Source of the DNA: Mucilaginibacter phyllosphaerae
GTDB taxonomy: Bacteria > Bacteroidota > Bacteroidia > Sphingobacteriales > Sphingobacteriaceae
Assembly (NCBI RefSeq): GCF_004378255.1
Contig: NZ_SNQG01000002.1
Span: 310,001 to 374,000 of the forward strand
Direction of reading: 5' to 3'
Length of the DNA: 64,000 nucleotides
In this document: piece by piece, positions 26,971 to 36,014 of the stretch
Layout: every line of letters begins with the position of its first letter
Numbering within the stretch: the stretch's first letter is position 1
The notes under the pieces: model-generated
What the model was told of the DNA's origin: nothing
Databases searched by the model: none
Seen by the model: the letters and a program-made list of their open reading frames with translations, nothing else
Program-made: the position numbers and the translations under genes

Positions 26971-27180
26971 ATGAAGAACTCAGAAATTTTAGAGCTTTCA
27001 ACCGAAGAATTGTCAGCAAGACTGAGCGAGGAAAAAACAACTCTTACTAAACTGAAATTTGCACATGCAGTTTCGGCCATAGAGAACCCAACCCGCATTA
27101 CAAAAGTGCGCAAGGATATTGCTCGTTTAAATACTGAACTAACAAAACGCAAGGCGGCGTCAGCTTCTGAACAGAATTAA
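26971..27180 (+). CDS. rpmC: 50S ribosomal protein L29
   Basis: The protein starts [20 protein letters not shown] and is 69 residues, the normal length of L29, with [20 protein letters not shown] matching the conserved second helix. L29 lies near the exit tunnel. A longer reading from 26905 would begin inside the right arm of the repeat spacer and is rejected. Confidence 0.95.
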   Translation: MKNSEILELSTEELSARLSEEKTTLTKLKFAHAVSAIENPTRITKVRKDIARLNTELTKRKAASASEQN

Positions 27181-27200
27181 TTTTTAAGCGTCGGAAAACA

Positions 27201-27455
27201 ATGGAAAGAAATTTAAGAAAAACACGTACCGGCCTGGTAGTAAGCAATAAGATGGAAAAATCTATTGTGGTTGCTGTAGAGCGGAAGGTGAAGCACCCCA
27301 TCTATGGTAAATTCGTAAAGAAGACTACCAAATTTATGGCTCATGACGAAGCTAATACCTGTGGTATAGGCGATACCGTATTGATTATGGAAACCCGTCC
27401 GTTGAGCAAAAGCAAAAACTGGAGATTAGTTCAAATTTTAGAGAGGGCTAAATAA
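27201..27455 (+). CDS. rpsQ: 30S ribosomal protein S17
   Basis: This 84-residue S17 shows [40 protein letters not shown] and [20 protein letters not shown]. It is an early assembly OB-fold protein of the 30S body. Normal length; 20 bases after rpmC. Confidence 0.97.
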   Translation: MERNLRKTRTGLVVSNKMEKSIVVAVERKVKHPIYGKFVKKTTKFMAHDEANTCGIGDTVLIMETRPLSKSKNWRLVQILERAK

Positions 27456-27456
27456 C

Positions 27457-27825
27457 ATGGTACAACAGGAATCAAGATTAAATGTAGCTGATAACAGCGG
27501 TGCTAAAGAAGTTTTAGTAATACGCGTATTAGGTGGTACCGGTAAAAGATATGCCTCTATTGGCGATAAGATAGTAGTTACCGTAAAAAGCGCTTTACCA
27601 TCAGGTAACGTAAAAAAAGGTACCGTATCTAAAGCAGTAGTGGTTAGAACCAAGAAAGAGATTCGCAGGAAAGATGGTTCATATATCCGTTTTGACGATA
27701 ACGCAGCCGTTTTGTTAAACAACCAGGATGAGCCAAGGGGCACACGTATTTTCGGCCCTGTTGCCAGAGAATTACGTGAAAAACAATTTATGAAAATTGT
27801 ATCATTAGCACCGGAGGTATTGTAA
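27457..27825 (+). CDS. rplN: 50S ribosomal protein L14
   Basis: This 122-residue L14 shows [40 protein letters not shown] and [20 protein letters not shown]. It is an intersubunit bridge protein and the binding point of RsfS. Normal length, 1 base after rpsQ. Confidence 0.98.
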   Translation: MVQQESRLNVADNSGAKEVLVIRVLGGTGKRYASIGDKIVVTVKSALPSGNVKKGTVSKAVVVRTKKEIRRKDGSYIRFDDNAAVLLNNQDEPRGTRIFGPVARELREKQFMKIVSLAPEVL

Positions 27826-27826
27826 T

Positions 27827-28171
27827 ATGGAAAGTAAGAAAAACACAAAACCAGCTAAATTAAAAATCCGCAAGGGTGATTTAGTGAAGGTAATTGCCGG
27901 TGACTCTAAAGGATCACAAGGTAAAATAGTTGAAGTTATCATTGATAAAAACAGGGCTATTGTAGAAGGTGCCAACATGGTATCTAAACACACCAAGCCT
28001 AATGCAGCCAACCCTAACGGCGGTATTGTAAAGCAGGAAGCTGCCATACACATATCTAACCTGGCACTGGTTGAACCTTCAACAGGTAAAACAACCCGCG
28101 TTGGCCGTAAATTAAACGATGCCGGCAAATTGGTTAGAGTATCAAAAAAATCAGGGGAGGAAATTAAGTAA
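27827..28171 (+). CDS. rplX: 50S ribosomal protein L24
   Basis: This 114-residue L24 shows [20 protein letters not shown], the KOW motif, then [20 protein letters not shown] and [14 protein letters not shown]. It starts 50S assembly. The stop shares one base with the rplE start (28171). Confidence 0.97.
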   Translation: MESKKNTKPAKLKIRKGDLVKVIAGDSKGSQGKIVEVIIDKNRAIVEGANMVSKHTKPNAANPNGGIVKQEAAIHISNLALVEPSTGKTTRVGRKLNDAGKLVRVSKKSGEEIK

Positions 28172-28740
28172 TGACTTACGTACCAAGATTAAAATCAAAA
28201 TATAAGGAAGATATCCGCACCGCTTTGAAGGAAAAATTTGCCTACAAAAGCGTAATGCAGGTTCCTAAATTGCAAAAAATTGCGATCAACCAGGGTGTTG
28301 GCGGTGCTACTACCGATAAAAAACTTATCGAAAACACCATCACCGAGTTAACCACTATTACCGGCCAGCAAGCTGTTGCATCAAAATCTAAAAAGGATAT
28401 CTCGAACTTTAAGTTACGTAAAGGTATGCCGATTGGCGTACGTGTTACTTTGCGCGACAATACCATGTATGAGTTTTTAGACCGCTTAATTGCTGTTGCC
28501 CTGCCACGTATTCGTGACTTTAAAGGTATCAACGATAAAGGTTTCGACGGAAAAGGAAACTATACTTTAGGTATATCTGAGCAGATCATCTTCCCGGAGA
28601 TCAACATTGACAAGATCAACAAGATCCAGGGTATGGATATTACCTTTGTAACCTCGGCAACAAACGATGTTGAAGCATTGGAGTTACTGAAACAATTTGG
28701 TTTACCATTTAAAAATCAAACACCAACTAACAATGGCTAA
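28171..28740 (+). CDS. rplE: 50S ribosomal protein L5
   Basis: This 189-residue L5 shows [36 protein letters not shown] and [20 protein letters not shown]. It carries 5S rRNA contacts and the bridge to S13. Its last eight bases overlap the rpsN start, so the two genes are translationally coupled. Confidence 0.98.
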   Translation: MTYVPRLKSKYKEDIRTALKEKFAYKSVMQVPKLQKIAINQGVGGATTDKKLIENTITELTTITGQQAVASKSKKDISNFKLRKGMPIGVRVTLRDNTMYEFLDRLIAVALPRIRDFKGINDKGFDGKGNYTLGISEQIIFPEINIDKINKIQGMDITFVTSATNDVEALELLKQFGLPFKNQTPTNNG

Positions 28741-29002
28741 AGAAGGCGTAAAGGCTCGTGAAGTAAAACGTGCCAAATTAGTAGCAAAATTTGCTGAAAA
28801 AAGAGCAGCGTTAAAAGCAGCTGGCGATTACATAGGTTTAGATAAATTACCTAAAGCTTCATCACCGGTAAAATTGCACAACCGTTGCAAATTAACAGGC
28901 CGCCCGCGTGGTTACATGCGCCAGTTTGGTATATCACGTGTTACATTCCGTGATATGGCACTGGCAGGTAAAATACCGGGTGTTAAAAAAGCAAGCTGGT
29001 AA
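28733..29002 (+). CDS. rpsN: 30S ribosomal protein S14, zinc-free type
   Basis: The protein starts [20 protein letters not shown] and is 89 residues with [20 protein letters not shown] and [18 protein letters not shown]. It lacks the Cys-X2-Cys pairs of zinc-binding S14, so it is the long zinc-independent form. The start at 28733 overlaps the rplE stop. A perfect terminator follows at 29030-29066, ending this transcript segment before rpsH. Confidence 0.97.
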   Translation: MAKEGVKAREVKRAKLVAKFAEKRAALKAAGDYIGLDKLPKASSPVKLHNRCKLTGRPRGYMRQFGISRVTFRDMALAGKIPGVKKASW

Positions 29003-29029
29003 CAACCACATAATTCGTAAGCAATTAAG

Positions 29030-29066
29030 AATTCAAAACATAGTACCATATGTTTTGAATTTTTTT
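29030..29066 (+). terminator. terminator between rpsN and rpsH
   Basis: A perfect 13-bp stem, AATTCAAAACATA (29030-29042) with TATGTTTTGAATT (29049-29061), loop GTACCA, and a run of seven T residues (29060-29066). The stem is AT-rich, so it may only partly terminate; a new -7 box follows at once. Confidence 0.75.
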
Positions 29067-29067
29067 G

Positions 29068-29075
29068 TAATTTTG
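29068..29075 (+). promoter_or_regulatory. -7 box upstream of rpsH
   Basis: TAATTTTG matches TAnnTTTG exactly, right behind the terminator. No TTG is found at the right distance upstream, so this is a partial promoter match. It would restart transcription at rpsH with an 80-base leader. Confidence 0.5.
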
Positions 29076-29102
29076 CGGCTCGAATTTTAAAAAGAATTAA
29101 CC

Positions 29103-29145
29103 GATAGCAGGTCGGCCGGGACGTTACCGGGAGGAAACCACTATC
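29103..29145 (+). promoter_or_regulatory. candidate structured leader of rpsH
   Basis: Nested pairings: GATAG (29103-29107) with CTATC (29141-29145), GGT (29110-29112) with ACC (29137-29139), and CCGG (29116-29119) with CCGG (29127-29130) around GGACGTTA-type loop bases. It ends 13 bases before the rpsH ATG, a position suited to autoregulation by a ribosomal protein. Confidence 0.5.
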
Positions 29146-29158
29146 ATAAACAACAATA

Positions 29159-29557
29159 ATGAATACAGATCCAATCGCAGATTATCTTACAAGAGTAAGG
29201 AATGCTATTAAAGCCAACCATAGGGTTGTTGAAATTCCTGCATCAAATCTGAAAAAGGAAATCACTAAAGTGCTTTTCGAAAAAGGTTACATTGCTAATT
29301 ACAAGTTTGAGGATAACGGCCCTCAAGGCAGCATCAAAGTTGCTTTGAAGTACCACCCGATAACTAAAATCTCTGCTATCCGCAGCATTGCACGTATTAG
29401 TAAACCAGGTTTGAGGAAATACGCCGGTATGGATACCATGCCACGTGTATTAAATGGTTTAGGTATCGCTATCCTATCAACATCTAAAGGTGTAATGACC
29501 GATAAAGAGGCGCGTGCGCAAAATGTAGGTGGCGAAGTTTTATGCTACGTTTATTAA
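29159..29557 (+). CDS. rpsH: 30S ribosomal protein S8
   Basis: This 132-residue S8 shows [40 protein letters not shown] and [21 protein letters not shown]8 binds helix 21 of 16S rRNA and, in E. coli, represses the spc operon. Here it has its own leader and probable promoter. Normal length. rplF follows after 19 bases that contain AGGAGG. Confidence 0.98.
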   Translation: MNTDPIADYLTRVRNAIKANHRVVEIPASNLKKEITKVLFEKGYIANYKFEDNGPQGSIKVALKYHPITKISAIRSIARISKPGLRKYAGMDTMPRVLNGLGIAILSTSKGVMTDKEARAQNVGGEVLCYVY

Positions 29558-29576
29558 TAGAGGAGGAAATTAAGCA

Positions 29577-30134
29577 ATGTCAAGAATAGGAAAAGCACCT
29601 ATCGCATTAACCGGCGGCGTTACCGTTACCGTATCAGCAGAAAATGTTGTTACCGTAAAAGGCCCAAAAGGCGAATTGCAACAGGCAGTTGATAGAGATA
29701 TCATCATTGAGCAAGAAGGCGACCAGTTACTGGTTAAACGCCCTTCAGACCAAAAACGTCATAAAGCATTACACGGTTTATACCGGTCGCTTTTAAACAA
29801 TATGGTAGTTGGTGTAACTACAGGTTACAAAATTGAGCAGGAATTAGTAGGTGTGGGTTACCGTGCTACTAACCAGGGCAATACATTAGATTTAGTGTTG
29901 GGTTACTCTCACCACTATGTATTCCAGTTACCACAAGAAATTAAAGTTTCAACCACTGCTGAGAAGGGTAAAAACCCAACTATTATCCTGGAATCAAACG
30001 ATAAACAATTGATCGGTCAGGTAGCGGCGAAAATACGCTCGTTACGTACACCAGAGCCTTACAAAGGTAAAGGTATCAAGTTTGTTGGCGAAGTATTGAG
30101 AAGAAAAGCAGGTAAATCAGCATCTAAAAAATAA
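29577..30134 (+). CDS. rplF: 50S ribosomal protein L6
   Basis: This 185-residue L6 shows [40 protein letters not shown] and [21 protein letters not shown]6 lies near the factor-binding site. Normal length; an AGGAGG sequence lies just upstream of the start. Confidence 0.98.
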   Translation: MSRIGKAPIALTGGVTVTVSAENVVTVKGPKGELQQAVDRDIIIEQEGDQLLVKRPSDQKRHKALHGLYRSLLNNMVVGVTTGYKIEQELVGVGYRATNQGNTLDLVLGYSHHYVFQLPQEIKVSTTAEKGKNPTIILESNDKQLIGQVAAKIRSLRTPEPYKGKGIKFVGEVLRRKAGKSASKK

Positions 30135-30139
30135 TCGTC

Positions 30140-30484
30140 ATGAAATTATCAAGAAGAGACAGGATTAAAAAAGGCATCAGAAAACGCCTTTCAGGTTCAT
30201 CAGCACGCCCGCGTTTATCTGTATTCAGAAGCAACAAAGGCATCTATGCACAAATTATTGACGATGTAACAGGAAAAACCATTGTATCTGCATCATCTTT
30301 ATCAAAAGATTTTACATCAGATGGTACAAAGTCAGACCAATCGGTAGCTGTAGGTAAATTAGTAGCTGAGAAAGCTATTGCCGCAGGTATTAAAGATGTA
30401 GTGTTTGACAGGAATGGTTACCTGTACCATGGCCGTGTTAAATCACTGGCCGAAGGTGCACGTGAAGGTGGTTTAAACTTTTAA
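30140..30484 (+). CDS. rplR: 50S ribosomal protein L18
   Basis: This 114-residue L18 shows [20 protein letters not shown] and [20 protein letters not shown] with REGGLNF at the end. It binds 5S rRNA. Normal length, 5 bases after rplF. Confidence 0.97.
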   Translation: MKLSRRDRIKKGIRKRLSGSSARPRLSVFRSNKGIYAQIIDDVTGKTIVSASSLSKDFTSDGTKSDQSVAVGKLVAEKAIAAGIKDVVFDRNGYLYHGRVKSLAEGAREGGLNF

Positions 30485-30496
30485 TCGAAAACAGAA

Positions 30497-31015
30497 ATGT
30501 CAACAATCAACATAAAAAGAGTAAAAACCAGCGAGATCGAATTAAAAGATCGTTTGGTTAGCATACAACGTGTAGCCAAAGTAACCAAAGGTGGCCGTAC
30601 ATTCAGTTTTTCTGCTATCGTAGTAGTAGGCGATGAGAACGGTGTTGTAGGTTACGGTTTGGGTAAAGCAAAAGAGGTTACCGAGGCTATTGCAAAAGGT
30701 ATTGATGATGCTAAAAAGAACCTGGTAAAGGTTCCGATTATCAACAACACTATCCCTCATGAGCAAATAGGTAAATTCAGTGGTGGTTTTGTATTCTTAA
30801 AACCTGCAGCAAACGGTACCGGTGTAATTGCCGGTGGTGCGATGCGTGCAGTGTTAGAGAGTGCTGGTGTACATAACGTACTGGCAAAATCAAAAGGATC
30901 ATCAAACCCGCACAACGTGGTTAAAGCAACTGTATCTGCATTGGCGCAACTGCGTGATGCCGTTACCGTAGCGCAACAACGCGGTATTAGTTTAGGTAAA
31001 GTATTTAACGGATAA
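30497..31015 (+). CDS. rpsE: 30S ribosomal protein S5
   Basis: This 172-residue S5 shows [40 protein letters not shown] and [21 protein letters not shown]5 shapes the mRNA entry and affects accuracy. Normal length; rpmD follows after 6 bases. Confidence 0.98.
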   Translation: MSTINIKRVKTSEIELKDRLVSIQRVAKVTKGGRTFSFSAIVVVGDENGVVGYGLGKAKEVTEAIAKGIDDAKKNLVKVPIINNTIPHEQIGKFSGGFVFLKPAANGTGVIAGGAMRAVLESAGVHNVLAKSKGSSNPHNVVKATVSALAQLRDAVTVAQQRGISLGKVFNG

Positions 31016-31021
31016 TCAGTC

Positions 31022-31201
31022 ATGTCGAAAATCAAAATAACACAGATCAAAAGCGTTATCGACAGAAGCGAGCGCCAGAAAAAAACCGTTGAGGCCTTAG
31101 GCCTTAAAAAAATTAACCACAGCGTGGAAGTTGAAGCCACTGCGGCTATTATAGGAATGGTTAGAAAAGTTAACCACCTGGTAGCAGTAGAAAATATTTA
31201 A
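31022..31201 (+). CDS. rpmD: 50S ribosomal protein L30
   Basis: This 59-residue protein is [20 protein letters not shown] at its start, then [17 protein letters not shown] and a tail [15 protein letters not shown]. It matches L30 in length, motif order (KxxxTLxxLGLxKxxxxV) and place between rpsE and rplO. L30 is a small assembly protein of the 50S subunit. Confidence 0.96.
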   Translation: MSKIKITQIKSVIDRSERQKKTVEALGLKKINHSVEVEATAAIIGMVRKVNHLVAVENI

Positions 31202-31206
31202 TAATC

Positions 31207-31653
31207 ATGAATTTAAGTAATCTTAAACCTGCAGAAGGTTCTACTAAAAATAGGAAAAGAATTGGCCGTGGTACAGGTTCTGGCCGTGGCGGTACGTCAA
31301 CCCGTGGCCACAAAGGTGCCGGTTCACGTTCAGGTACATCTACCAAGGTAGGTTTTGAAGGTGGCCAGATGCCATTACAGCGCCGTGTGCCTAAGGTAGG
31401 TTTTAAAAACCCTAACCGTGTTGAATATACAGGTGTGAACCTGGATGTTCTTCAGCAACTGGTTGAGAAATATTCACTGGCAACAGTTGATTTCGCAACT
31501 TTAAAAGAGCATGGTTTGGTTTCTCGTAACGATCTTGTGAAGATCCTTGGCCGTGGCGAGTTAAAAGCTAAATTAGAAGTTCAGGCACATGCATTTACTG
31601 CTACTGCACAAAAAGCTATTGAAGCAGCCGGCGGAACTATTGTTAAGTTATAA
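31207..31653 (+). CDS. rplO: 50S ribosomal protein L15
   Basis: This 148-residue L15 has MNLSNLKPAEGSTKNRKRIG, the Gly-rich RGTGSGRGGTSTRGHKGAGS and FEGGQMPLQRRVPKVGF. It is a late-assembling 50S protein. Normal length, 5 bases before secY. Confidence 0.98.
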   Translation: MNLSNLKPAEGSTKNRKRIGRGTGSGRGGTSTRGHKGAGSRSGTSTKVGFEGGQMPLQRRVPKVGFKNPNRVEYTGVNLDVLQQLVEKYSLATVDFATLKEHGLVSRNDLVKILGRGELKAKLEVQAHAFTATAQKAIEAAGGTIVKL

Positions 31654-31658
31654 TTTCG

Positions 31659-33002
31659 ATGAAGAAATTTTTCACCACATTATCCAATATCTGGAAAATT
31701 GAAGATCTAAGAGTGCGTATCATAAACACACTCTTATTTCTTTTGATATATCGTGTCGGTTCGTTTATTGTTTTGCCGGGTGTAAACGCGGCATCACTGA
31801 ATGCTTCACAAAATAAAGAAGGAATTGTAGGCCTTTTAAACATGTTTGCCGGCGGGTCGTTCTCACGTTCGTCTATTTTGGCATTGGGTGTTATGCCTTA
31901 CATATCTGCTTCAATTGTGGTGCAATTGTTGGGTATTGCGGTACCTTACTTTATTAAACTTCAGAAAGAAGGCGAAAGCGGCCGTAATAAAATAAACCAG
32001 TGGACACGCTATCTTACGATCATCATAACCGCAGCGCAAGCTATCGGTTACTTAAAATCGCAGATAAGTGCCGATGCCATGCTGATTGCCAACCCATACT
32101 TTACCATATTAAATACCTGCGTATTAACAGCCGGTACCTTATTTGTAATGTGGTTAGGCGAAAAGATAACGGATAAGGGTATCGGTAACGGTATTTCCCT
32201 CATCATCATGGTGGGTATCATTGCCCAGTTGCCAAGTGCCTTTGTTGTTGAATTTAACTCACGTACGGGCGGCCCGGGTGGTTTAATTACCTTTATTGTA
32301 GAAATTGTAGCGCTGCTTGGCGTGGTAATGTTTACCATACTGATAGTGCAGGGTACACGTAAAATTGCAGTACAATACGCTAAACGTATTGTAGGCAACA
32401 AACAATATGGCGGTGTGCGCCAGTATATACCTTTAAAGGTAAATGCTGCCGGTGTAATGCCTATTATTTTTGCCCAGGCATTAATGTTTATACCTACAAC
32501 GGTTTCTCAGTTCTTCCCGTCTACAAGTGCAAACGGTTTGTTAATTGCTTTATCAAATTACAACTCGTGGCAGCATAACGTATTATTTGGTGTATTGATT
32601 ATACTGTTTACCTATTTCTATACGGCTATTACAGTTAATCCTAATCAGATGGCTGATGACATGAAAAAGAACGGCGGTTTTATACCTGGTGTTAAGCCCG
32701 GTAAATCTACAGCCGACTATATCGACGGGGTTATCTCTAAGATCACCCTGCCGGGTTCTATTTTCCTGGCTATTATCGCTATCGTACCGGCCCTGGCCAG
32801 TTTGGTAGGTGTAAGTAGCTTATTTGCAAGATTTTTTGGCGGTACATCATTGATCATCCTTGTGGGTGTAGTTTTAGATACTTTACAGCAGGTAGAGAGC
32901 CATTTGTTAATGCGCCATTATGACGGGTTAATGAAAACAGGCCGGATCAAGGGCCGTGCAAGTATCCCTACAGCTACGGGTGCAACCCCGCCGGTTATTT
33001 AA
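31659..33002 (+). CDS. secY: protein translocase subunit SecY
   Basis: This 447-residue membrane protein has ten predicted helices and the SecY signatures GGSFSRSSILALGVMPYISA and ITDKGIGNGISLIIMVGI, plus the cytoplasmic loop PADDMKKNGG-like segment (NPNQMADDMKKNGGFIPGVK). It forms the channel for Sec-dependent export and membrane insertion. Standard place between rplO and map. Confidence 0.98.
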   Translation: MKKFFTTLSNIWKIEDLRVRIINTLLFLLIYRVGSFIVLPGVNAASLNASQNKEGIVGLLNMFAGGSFSRSSILALGVMPYISASIVVQLLGIAVPYFIKLQKEGESGRNKINQWTRYLTIIITAAQAIGYLKSQISADAMLIANPYFTILNTCVLTAGTLFVMWLGEKITDKGIGNGISLIIMVGIIAQLPSAFVVEFNSRTGGPGGLITFIVEIVALLGVVMFTILIVQGTRKIAVQYAKRIVGNKQYGGVRQYIPLKVNAAGVMPIIFAQALMFIPTTVSQFFPSTSANGLLIALSNYNSWQHNVLFGVLIILFTYFYTAITVNPNQMADDMKKNGGFIPGVKPGKSTADYIDGVISKITLPGSIFLAIIAIVPALASLVGVSSLFARFFGGTSLIILVGVVLDTLQQVESHLLMRHYDGLMKTGRIKGRASIPTATGATPPVI

Positions 33003-33008
33003 TAATAC

Positions 33009-33800
33009 ATGTCAAAGATCATTTATAAGTCTGTCGAAGAGATAGAACTGATAAGAGAAAGTTCTTTACTTGTTTCCAAAACACATGGGGAGATAGCTAA
33101 AGTTATTGGCCCCGGTATAACTACTTTAGAATTAAATAAACTTGCCGAAACCTTTATCCGTGATAATGGAGGGGTTCCGGCATTTTTAAATTATAACGGT
33201 TTCCCTTTCTCTTTATGTATCTCGCTTAACGATCAGGTGGTGCATGGTTTCCCAGGCAAACATGTTTTGGTAGAAGGAGATCTGGTATCTGTTGATTGCG
33301 GTGTGGTACTGAACAAGTACTATGGCGACTCGGCCTTTACCTTTGCCATTGGCGAGGTAGACGAAAATACAAAAAAACTAATGCGCGTAACCCGCGAGTG
33401 TTTAAACCTTGGTGTAGAGAAGGCTGTTGTAGGCATGCGCATAGGCGATATAGGCTACGCAGTGCAGGAGCATGCCGAGAAGAACGGTTTTGGCGTAGTA
33501 AAGGAGCTGGTTGGGCACGGGGTAGGCACACGCCTGCACGAGAAGCCCGAAGTGCCAAACTATGGTAAACGCGGCGCAGGCATTAAGTTAGAGGAAGGAA
33601 TGGTAATTGCCATCGAGCCGATGATCAATGCGGGCCGTGCCGGTGTTAAGTTTTGGGATGATGGCTGGACGGTATCAACCACCGATAAAAAACCATCGGC
33701 ACATTACGAGCATACGGTAGCTGTAAAAAAGGGCAAACCAGACGTTTTATCGACGTTTGAATACATTGATAAAGTTTTAGAAGAAAAAAATAAAAATTAA
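33009..33800 (+). CDS. map: type I methionine aminopeptidase
   Basis: This 263-residue enzyme shows the pita-bread fold metal ligands: VDCGVVLNKYYGDSAFTF (two Asp), VGHGVGTRLHEKPEVPNYG (His), and VIAIEPMINAGRAGVKF (Glu), with a final Glu in YEHTVAV. It removes the initiator Met from nascent proteins. Standard place between secY and infA; 6 bases after secY. Confidence 0.97.
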   Translation: MSKIIYKSVEEIELIRESSLLVSKTHGEIAKVIGPGITTLELNKLAETFIRDNGGVPAFLNYNGFPFSLCISLNDQVVHGFPGKHVLVEGDLVSVDCGVVLNKYYGDSAFTFAIGEVDENTKKLMRVTRECLNLGVEKAVVGMRIGDIGYAVQEHAEKNGFGVVKELVGHGVGTRLHEKPEVPNYGKRGAGIKLEEGMVIAIEPMINAGRAGVKFWDDGWTVSTTDKKPSAHYEHTVAVKKGKPDVLSTFEYIDKVLEEKNKN

Positions 33801-33811
33801 AATATTTTTAT

Positions 33812-33819
33812 TAATTTTG
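33812..33819 (+). promoter_or_regulatory. -7 box upstream of infA
   Basis: TAATTTTG matches TAnnTTTG exactly, 44 bp before infA; no TTG at the usual distance. A short hairpin (ATCC with GGAT around a GC pair, 33821-33840) follows in the leader. An internal promoter is plausible. Confidence 0.45.
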
Positions 33820-33863
33820 CATCCCGCTTTAAGGGCGGATAATCAAGTAATAATCAGTAAAAT

Positions 33864-34082
33864 ATGGCAAAACAATCCTCGATTGAGCAAGATGGTACAA
33901 TTCGCGAAGCATTATCTAATGCGATGTTTAGAGTTGAACTGGAGAATGGCCACGAGATTATTGCACACATATCCGGCAAAATGCGTATGCACTACATCAA
34001 GATTTTACCTGGCGACAGGGTTAAACTGGAGATGAGCCCATACGATTTAACAAAAGGAAGAATAACCTACAGATATAAATAA
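33864..34082 (+). CDS. infA: translation initiation factor IF-1
   Basis: This 72-residue OB-fold protein shows [40 protein letters not shown] and [17 protein letters not shown]-1 blocks the A site during initiation. It is the usual length. Confidence 0.98.
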   Translation: MAKQSSIEQDGTIREALSNAMFRVELENGHEIIAHISGKMRMHYIKILPGDRVKLEMSPYDLTKGRITYRYK

Positions 34083-34090
34083 GCAACGAG

Positions 34091-34207
34091 ATGAAAGTTA
34101 GAGCATCCATTAAAAAACGCAGTGTTGATTGCAAGATCATCCGCCGTAACGGGAAACTTTATGTGATCAACAAAAAGAATCCTAAGTTCAAACAGCGTCA
34201 GGGATAA
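34091..34207 (+). CDS. rpmJ: 50S ribosomal protein L36, zinc-free type
   Basis: This 38-residue protein reads [20 protein letters not shown] followed by [18 protein letters not shown]. It is L36 by its ends and its place between infA and rpsM. Of the usual zinc ligands only one Cys (residue 14) remains; the others are Ser, Asn and Phe, so this is the zinc-independent form. It lies 8 bases after infA. Confidence 0.97.
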   Translation: MKVRASIKKRSVDCKIIRRNGKLYVINKKNPKFKQRQG

Positions 34208-34220
34208 TTAAAAAGAAATT

Positions 34221-34260
34221 GTAATAAACCGCACAACGGTGGCCCGCCGTTCGGTATTAC
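34221..34260 (+). promoter_or_regulatory. candidate structured leader of rpsM
   Basis: A compact hairpin fills the rpmJ-rpsM gap: GTAATA (34221-34226) with TATTAC (34255-34260), CCG (34229-34231) with CGG (34252-34254), and AACGG (34235-34239) with CCGTT (34247-34251). Fourteen pairs in 40 bases, ending 18 bases before the rpsM ATG. Confidence 0.6.
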
Positions 34261-34278
34261 TTAAAACAACAAACAAAT

Positions 34279-34656
34279 ATGGCAAGGATCTCCGGTATTG
34301 ATTTACCAAAGAATAAAAGAGGCGAAATAGGCTTAACCTATATTTACGGTATTGGCCGTACAACCGCCCAAAACATTTTAACTGAAGCCGGTATCGACTT
34401 TAACATTAAAGTGCAGGATTGGAATGATGAGCAGTTAACTGCCATCCGTACCATCATCAACGATCAGATAAAAGTTGAAGGTGCATTGCGTTCAGAAGTT
34501 CAGCTGAACATCAAACGTTTAATGGATATTGGTTGCTACCGCGGTACCCGCCATCGTAAAGGTTTACCGTTACGTGGCCAGCGCACCAAAAACAACTCAC
34601 GTACCCGTAAAGGAAAGCGTAAAACAGTTGCTAATAAAAAGAAAGCTACTAAATAG
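34279..34656 (+). CDS. rpsM: 30S ribosomal protein S13
   Basis: This 125-residue S13 shows [40 protein letters not shown] and [21 protein letters not shown]13 contacts P-site tRNA and L5 in the head. Normal length. It is preceded by the hairpin at 34221-34260 and followed by a self-complementary spacer. Confidence 0.98.
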   Translation: MARISGIDLPKNKRGEIGLTYIYGIGRTTAQNILTEAGIDFNIKVQDWNDEQLTAIRTIINDQIKVEGALRSEVQLNIKRLMDIGCYRGTRHRKGLPLRGQRTKNNSRTRKGKRKTVANKKKATK

Positions 34657-34777
34657 TAAATAGTTGATTGGTGAGCGGTGAGTAATTGATACTTTAAGCT
34701 TGCCAGGAATATAAAATTAAAACGATTGGTGGGCCCGGGTTAAATCATTAACTCAGTAATTCACTAAATCAATAATT
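34657..34777. repeat. self-complementary repeat between rpsM and rpsK
   Basis: The left arm (34657-34690) reads as TAGTTGATTGGTGAGCGGTG-like repeats; the right arm (34744-34777) as CATTAACTCAGTAATTCACT-like repeats and is its imperfect reverse complement. The loop contains the palindrome GGGCCC. A fifth sequence version of the spacer architecture. Confidence 0.65.
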
Positions 34778-34787
34778 AAAAAACAAA

Positions 34788-35177
34788 ATGGCTAAAAGCA
34801 AAAAAGTTACCAAAAAGCGTATTGTTGTTGTTGAGCAGGTTGGCGAAGCACACATCAATGCAACTTTTAACAACATCATTATCACCCTTACCAACAAAAG
34901 TGGCCAGGCTATTTCATGGTCATCTGCAGGTAAAATGGGTTTTAAAGGTTCTAAAAAGAATACCCCTTATGCTGCCGGTCAGGCTGCTGCCGATTGCGGT
35001 AAAGTTGCTTATGACTTAGGCCTGCGCAAGGTAGAGGTGTTTGTAAAAGGTCCGGGTTCAGGCCGCGAGTCTGCCATCCGTACCCTGCAAACAACAGGTA
35101 TCGAAGTAACTACTATTAAGGACATCACCCCGCTTCCGCACAACGGTTGCCGTCCATCAAAAAGAAGAAGAGTTTAA
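34788..35177 (+). CDS. rpsK: 30S ribosomal protein S11
   Basis: This 129-residue S11 shows [40 protein letters not shown] and [14 protein letters not shown]11 lines the platform near the E site. Normal length. Confidence 0.98.
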   Translation: MAKSKKVTKKRIVVVEQVGEAHINATFNNIIITLTNKSGQAISWSSAGKMGFKGSKKNTPYAAGQAAADCGKVAYDLGLRKVEVFVKGPGSGRESAIRTLQTTGIEVTTIKDITPLPHNGCRPSKRRRV

Positions 35178-35243
35178 TTAACCCAAGTTTAAAGCTAAGA
35201 TTCGGCAGCTGCGGGCTGTTTGATACTTTAAAACACACAAATA

Positions 35244-35852
35244 ATGGCAAGATATACAGGCCCCAAATCAAAAATTGCGCGTAGGTTCCGCGAGCCGATC
35301 TTCGGTCCGGATAAAGCATTGGACAGAAAAAACTACGGACCAGGTATGCATGGCGCTTCTAAAAGAAGAGGAAAGCAATCTGAGTACGCAGTACAGTTAA
35401 TGGAAAAACAAAAAGTTAAATACACTTACGGTGTGTTAGAGCGTCAGTTCGAAAACTTATTCCATACAGCATCTGCTAAAGAAGGTATCACCGGCGAAAA
35501 CTTATTAAAGTTTTTAGAAGCACGTTTAGATAATGCAGTTTACCGTTTAGGTATTGCACCTACACGTTCTGGTGCACGCCAACTGGTAGGCCACAAGCAC
35601 ATTACTGTTAATGCCAGCGTTGTAAACATCGCTTCATACCAACTTAAAGCTGGTGACGTTATTGCAGTACGCGAAAAATCAAAAACAATGGAAAGCATTA
35701 CTAACTCAGTAGCTGGCCGTAAAATAAATAAGTATAGCTGGTTAGAATGGAACGCTGATGAACTGTCAGGTAAATTCCTAAACTATCCAAACCGCGATGA
35801 AATCCCTGAGAATATCAAAGAGAACCTGATCGTCGAGTTATACTCTAAATAA
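35244..35852 (+). CDS. rpsD: 30S ribosomal protein S4
   Basis: This 202-residue S4 shows [40 protein letters not shown] and [20 protein letters not shown] (S4 RNA-binding domain). S4 nucleates 30S assembly and in other bacteria represses the alpha operon. The zinc Cys ligands of some S4 proteins are absent. Followed by a self-complementary spacer. Confidence 0.98.
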   Translation: MARYTGPKSKIARRFREPIFGPDKALDRKNYGPGMHGASKRRGKQSEYAVQLMEKQKVKYTYGVLERQFENLFHTASAKEGITGENLLKFLEARLDNAVYRLGIAPTRSGARQLVGHKHITVNASVVNIASYQLKAGDVIAVREKSKTMESITNSVAGRKINKYSWLEWNADELSGKFLNYPNRDEIPENIKENLIVELYSK

Positions 35853-35988
35853 GATATGAGAATTGAGATGTGAGATCTGAGACAAAATACGTGTCGCAGA
35901 TTTCGCATTTTAAGATAAATCAAAACGGTGAAAGAATTAAGATAAGAAATGTTCATCTCCTATCTCCAATCTAACATCTCAAATCTAT
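35853..35988. repeat. self-complementary GAGATGT repeat between rpsD and rpoA
   Basis: The left arm (35853-35883) repeats GAGATGTGAGATCTGAGA-like units, as in the rpsC-rplP spacer; the right arm (35950-35988) repeats TCTCCTATCTCCAATCTAAC-like units and is a looser reverse complement. Confidence 0.6.
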
Positions 35989-36014
35989 TAATAAACAATA
36001 AATAAAAGATATAA

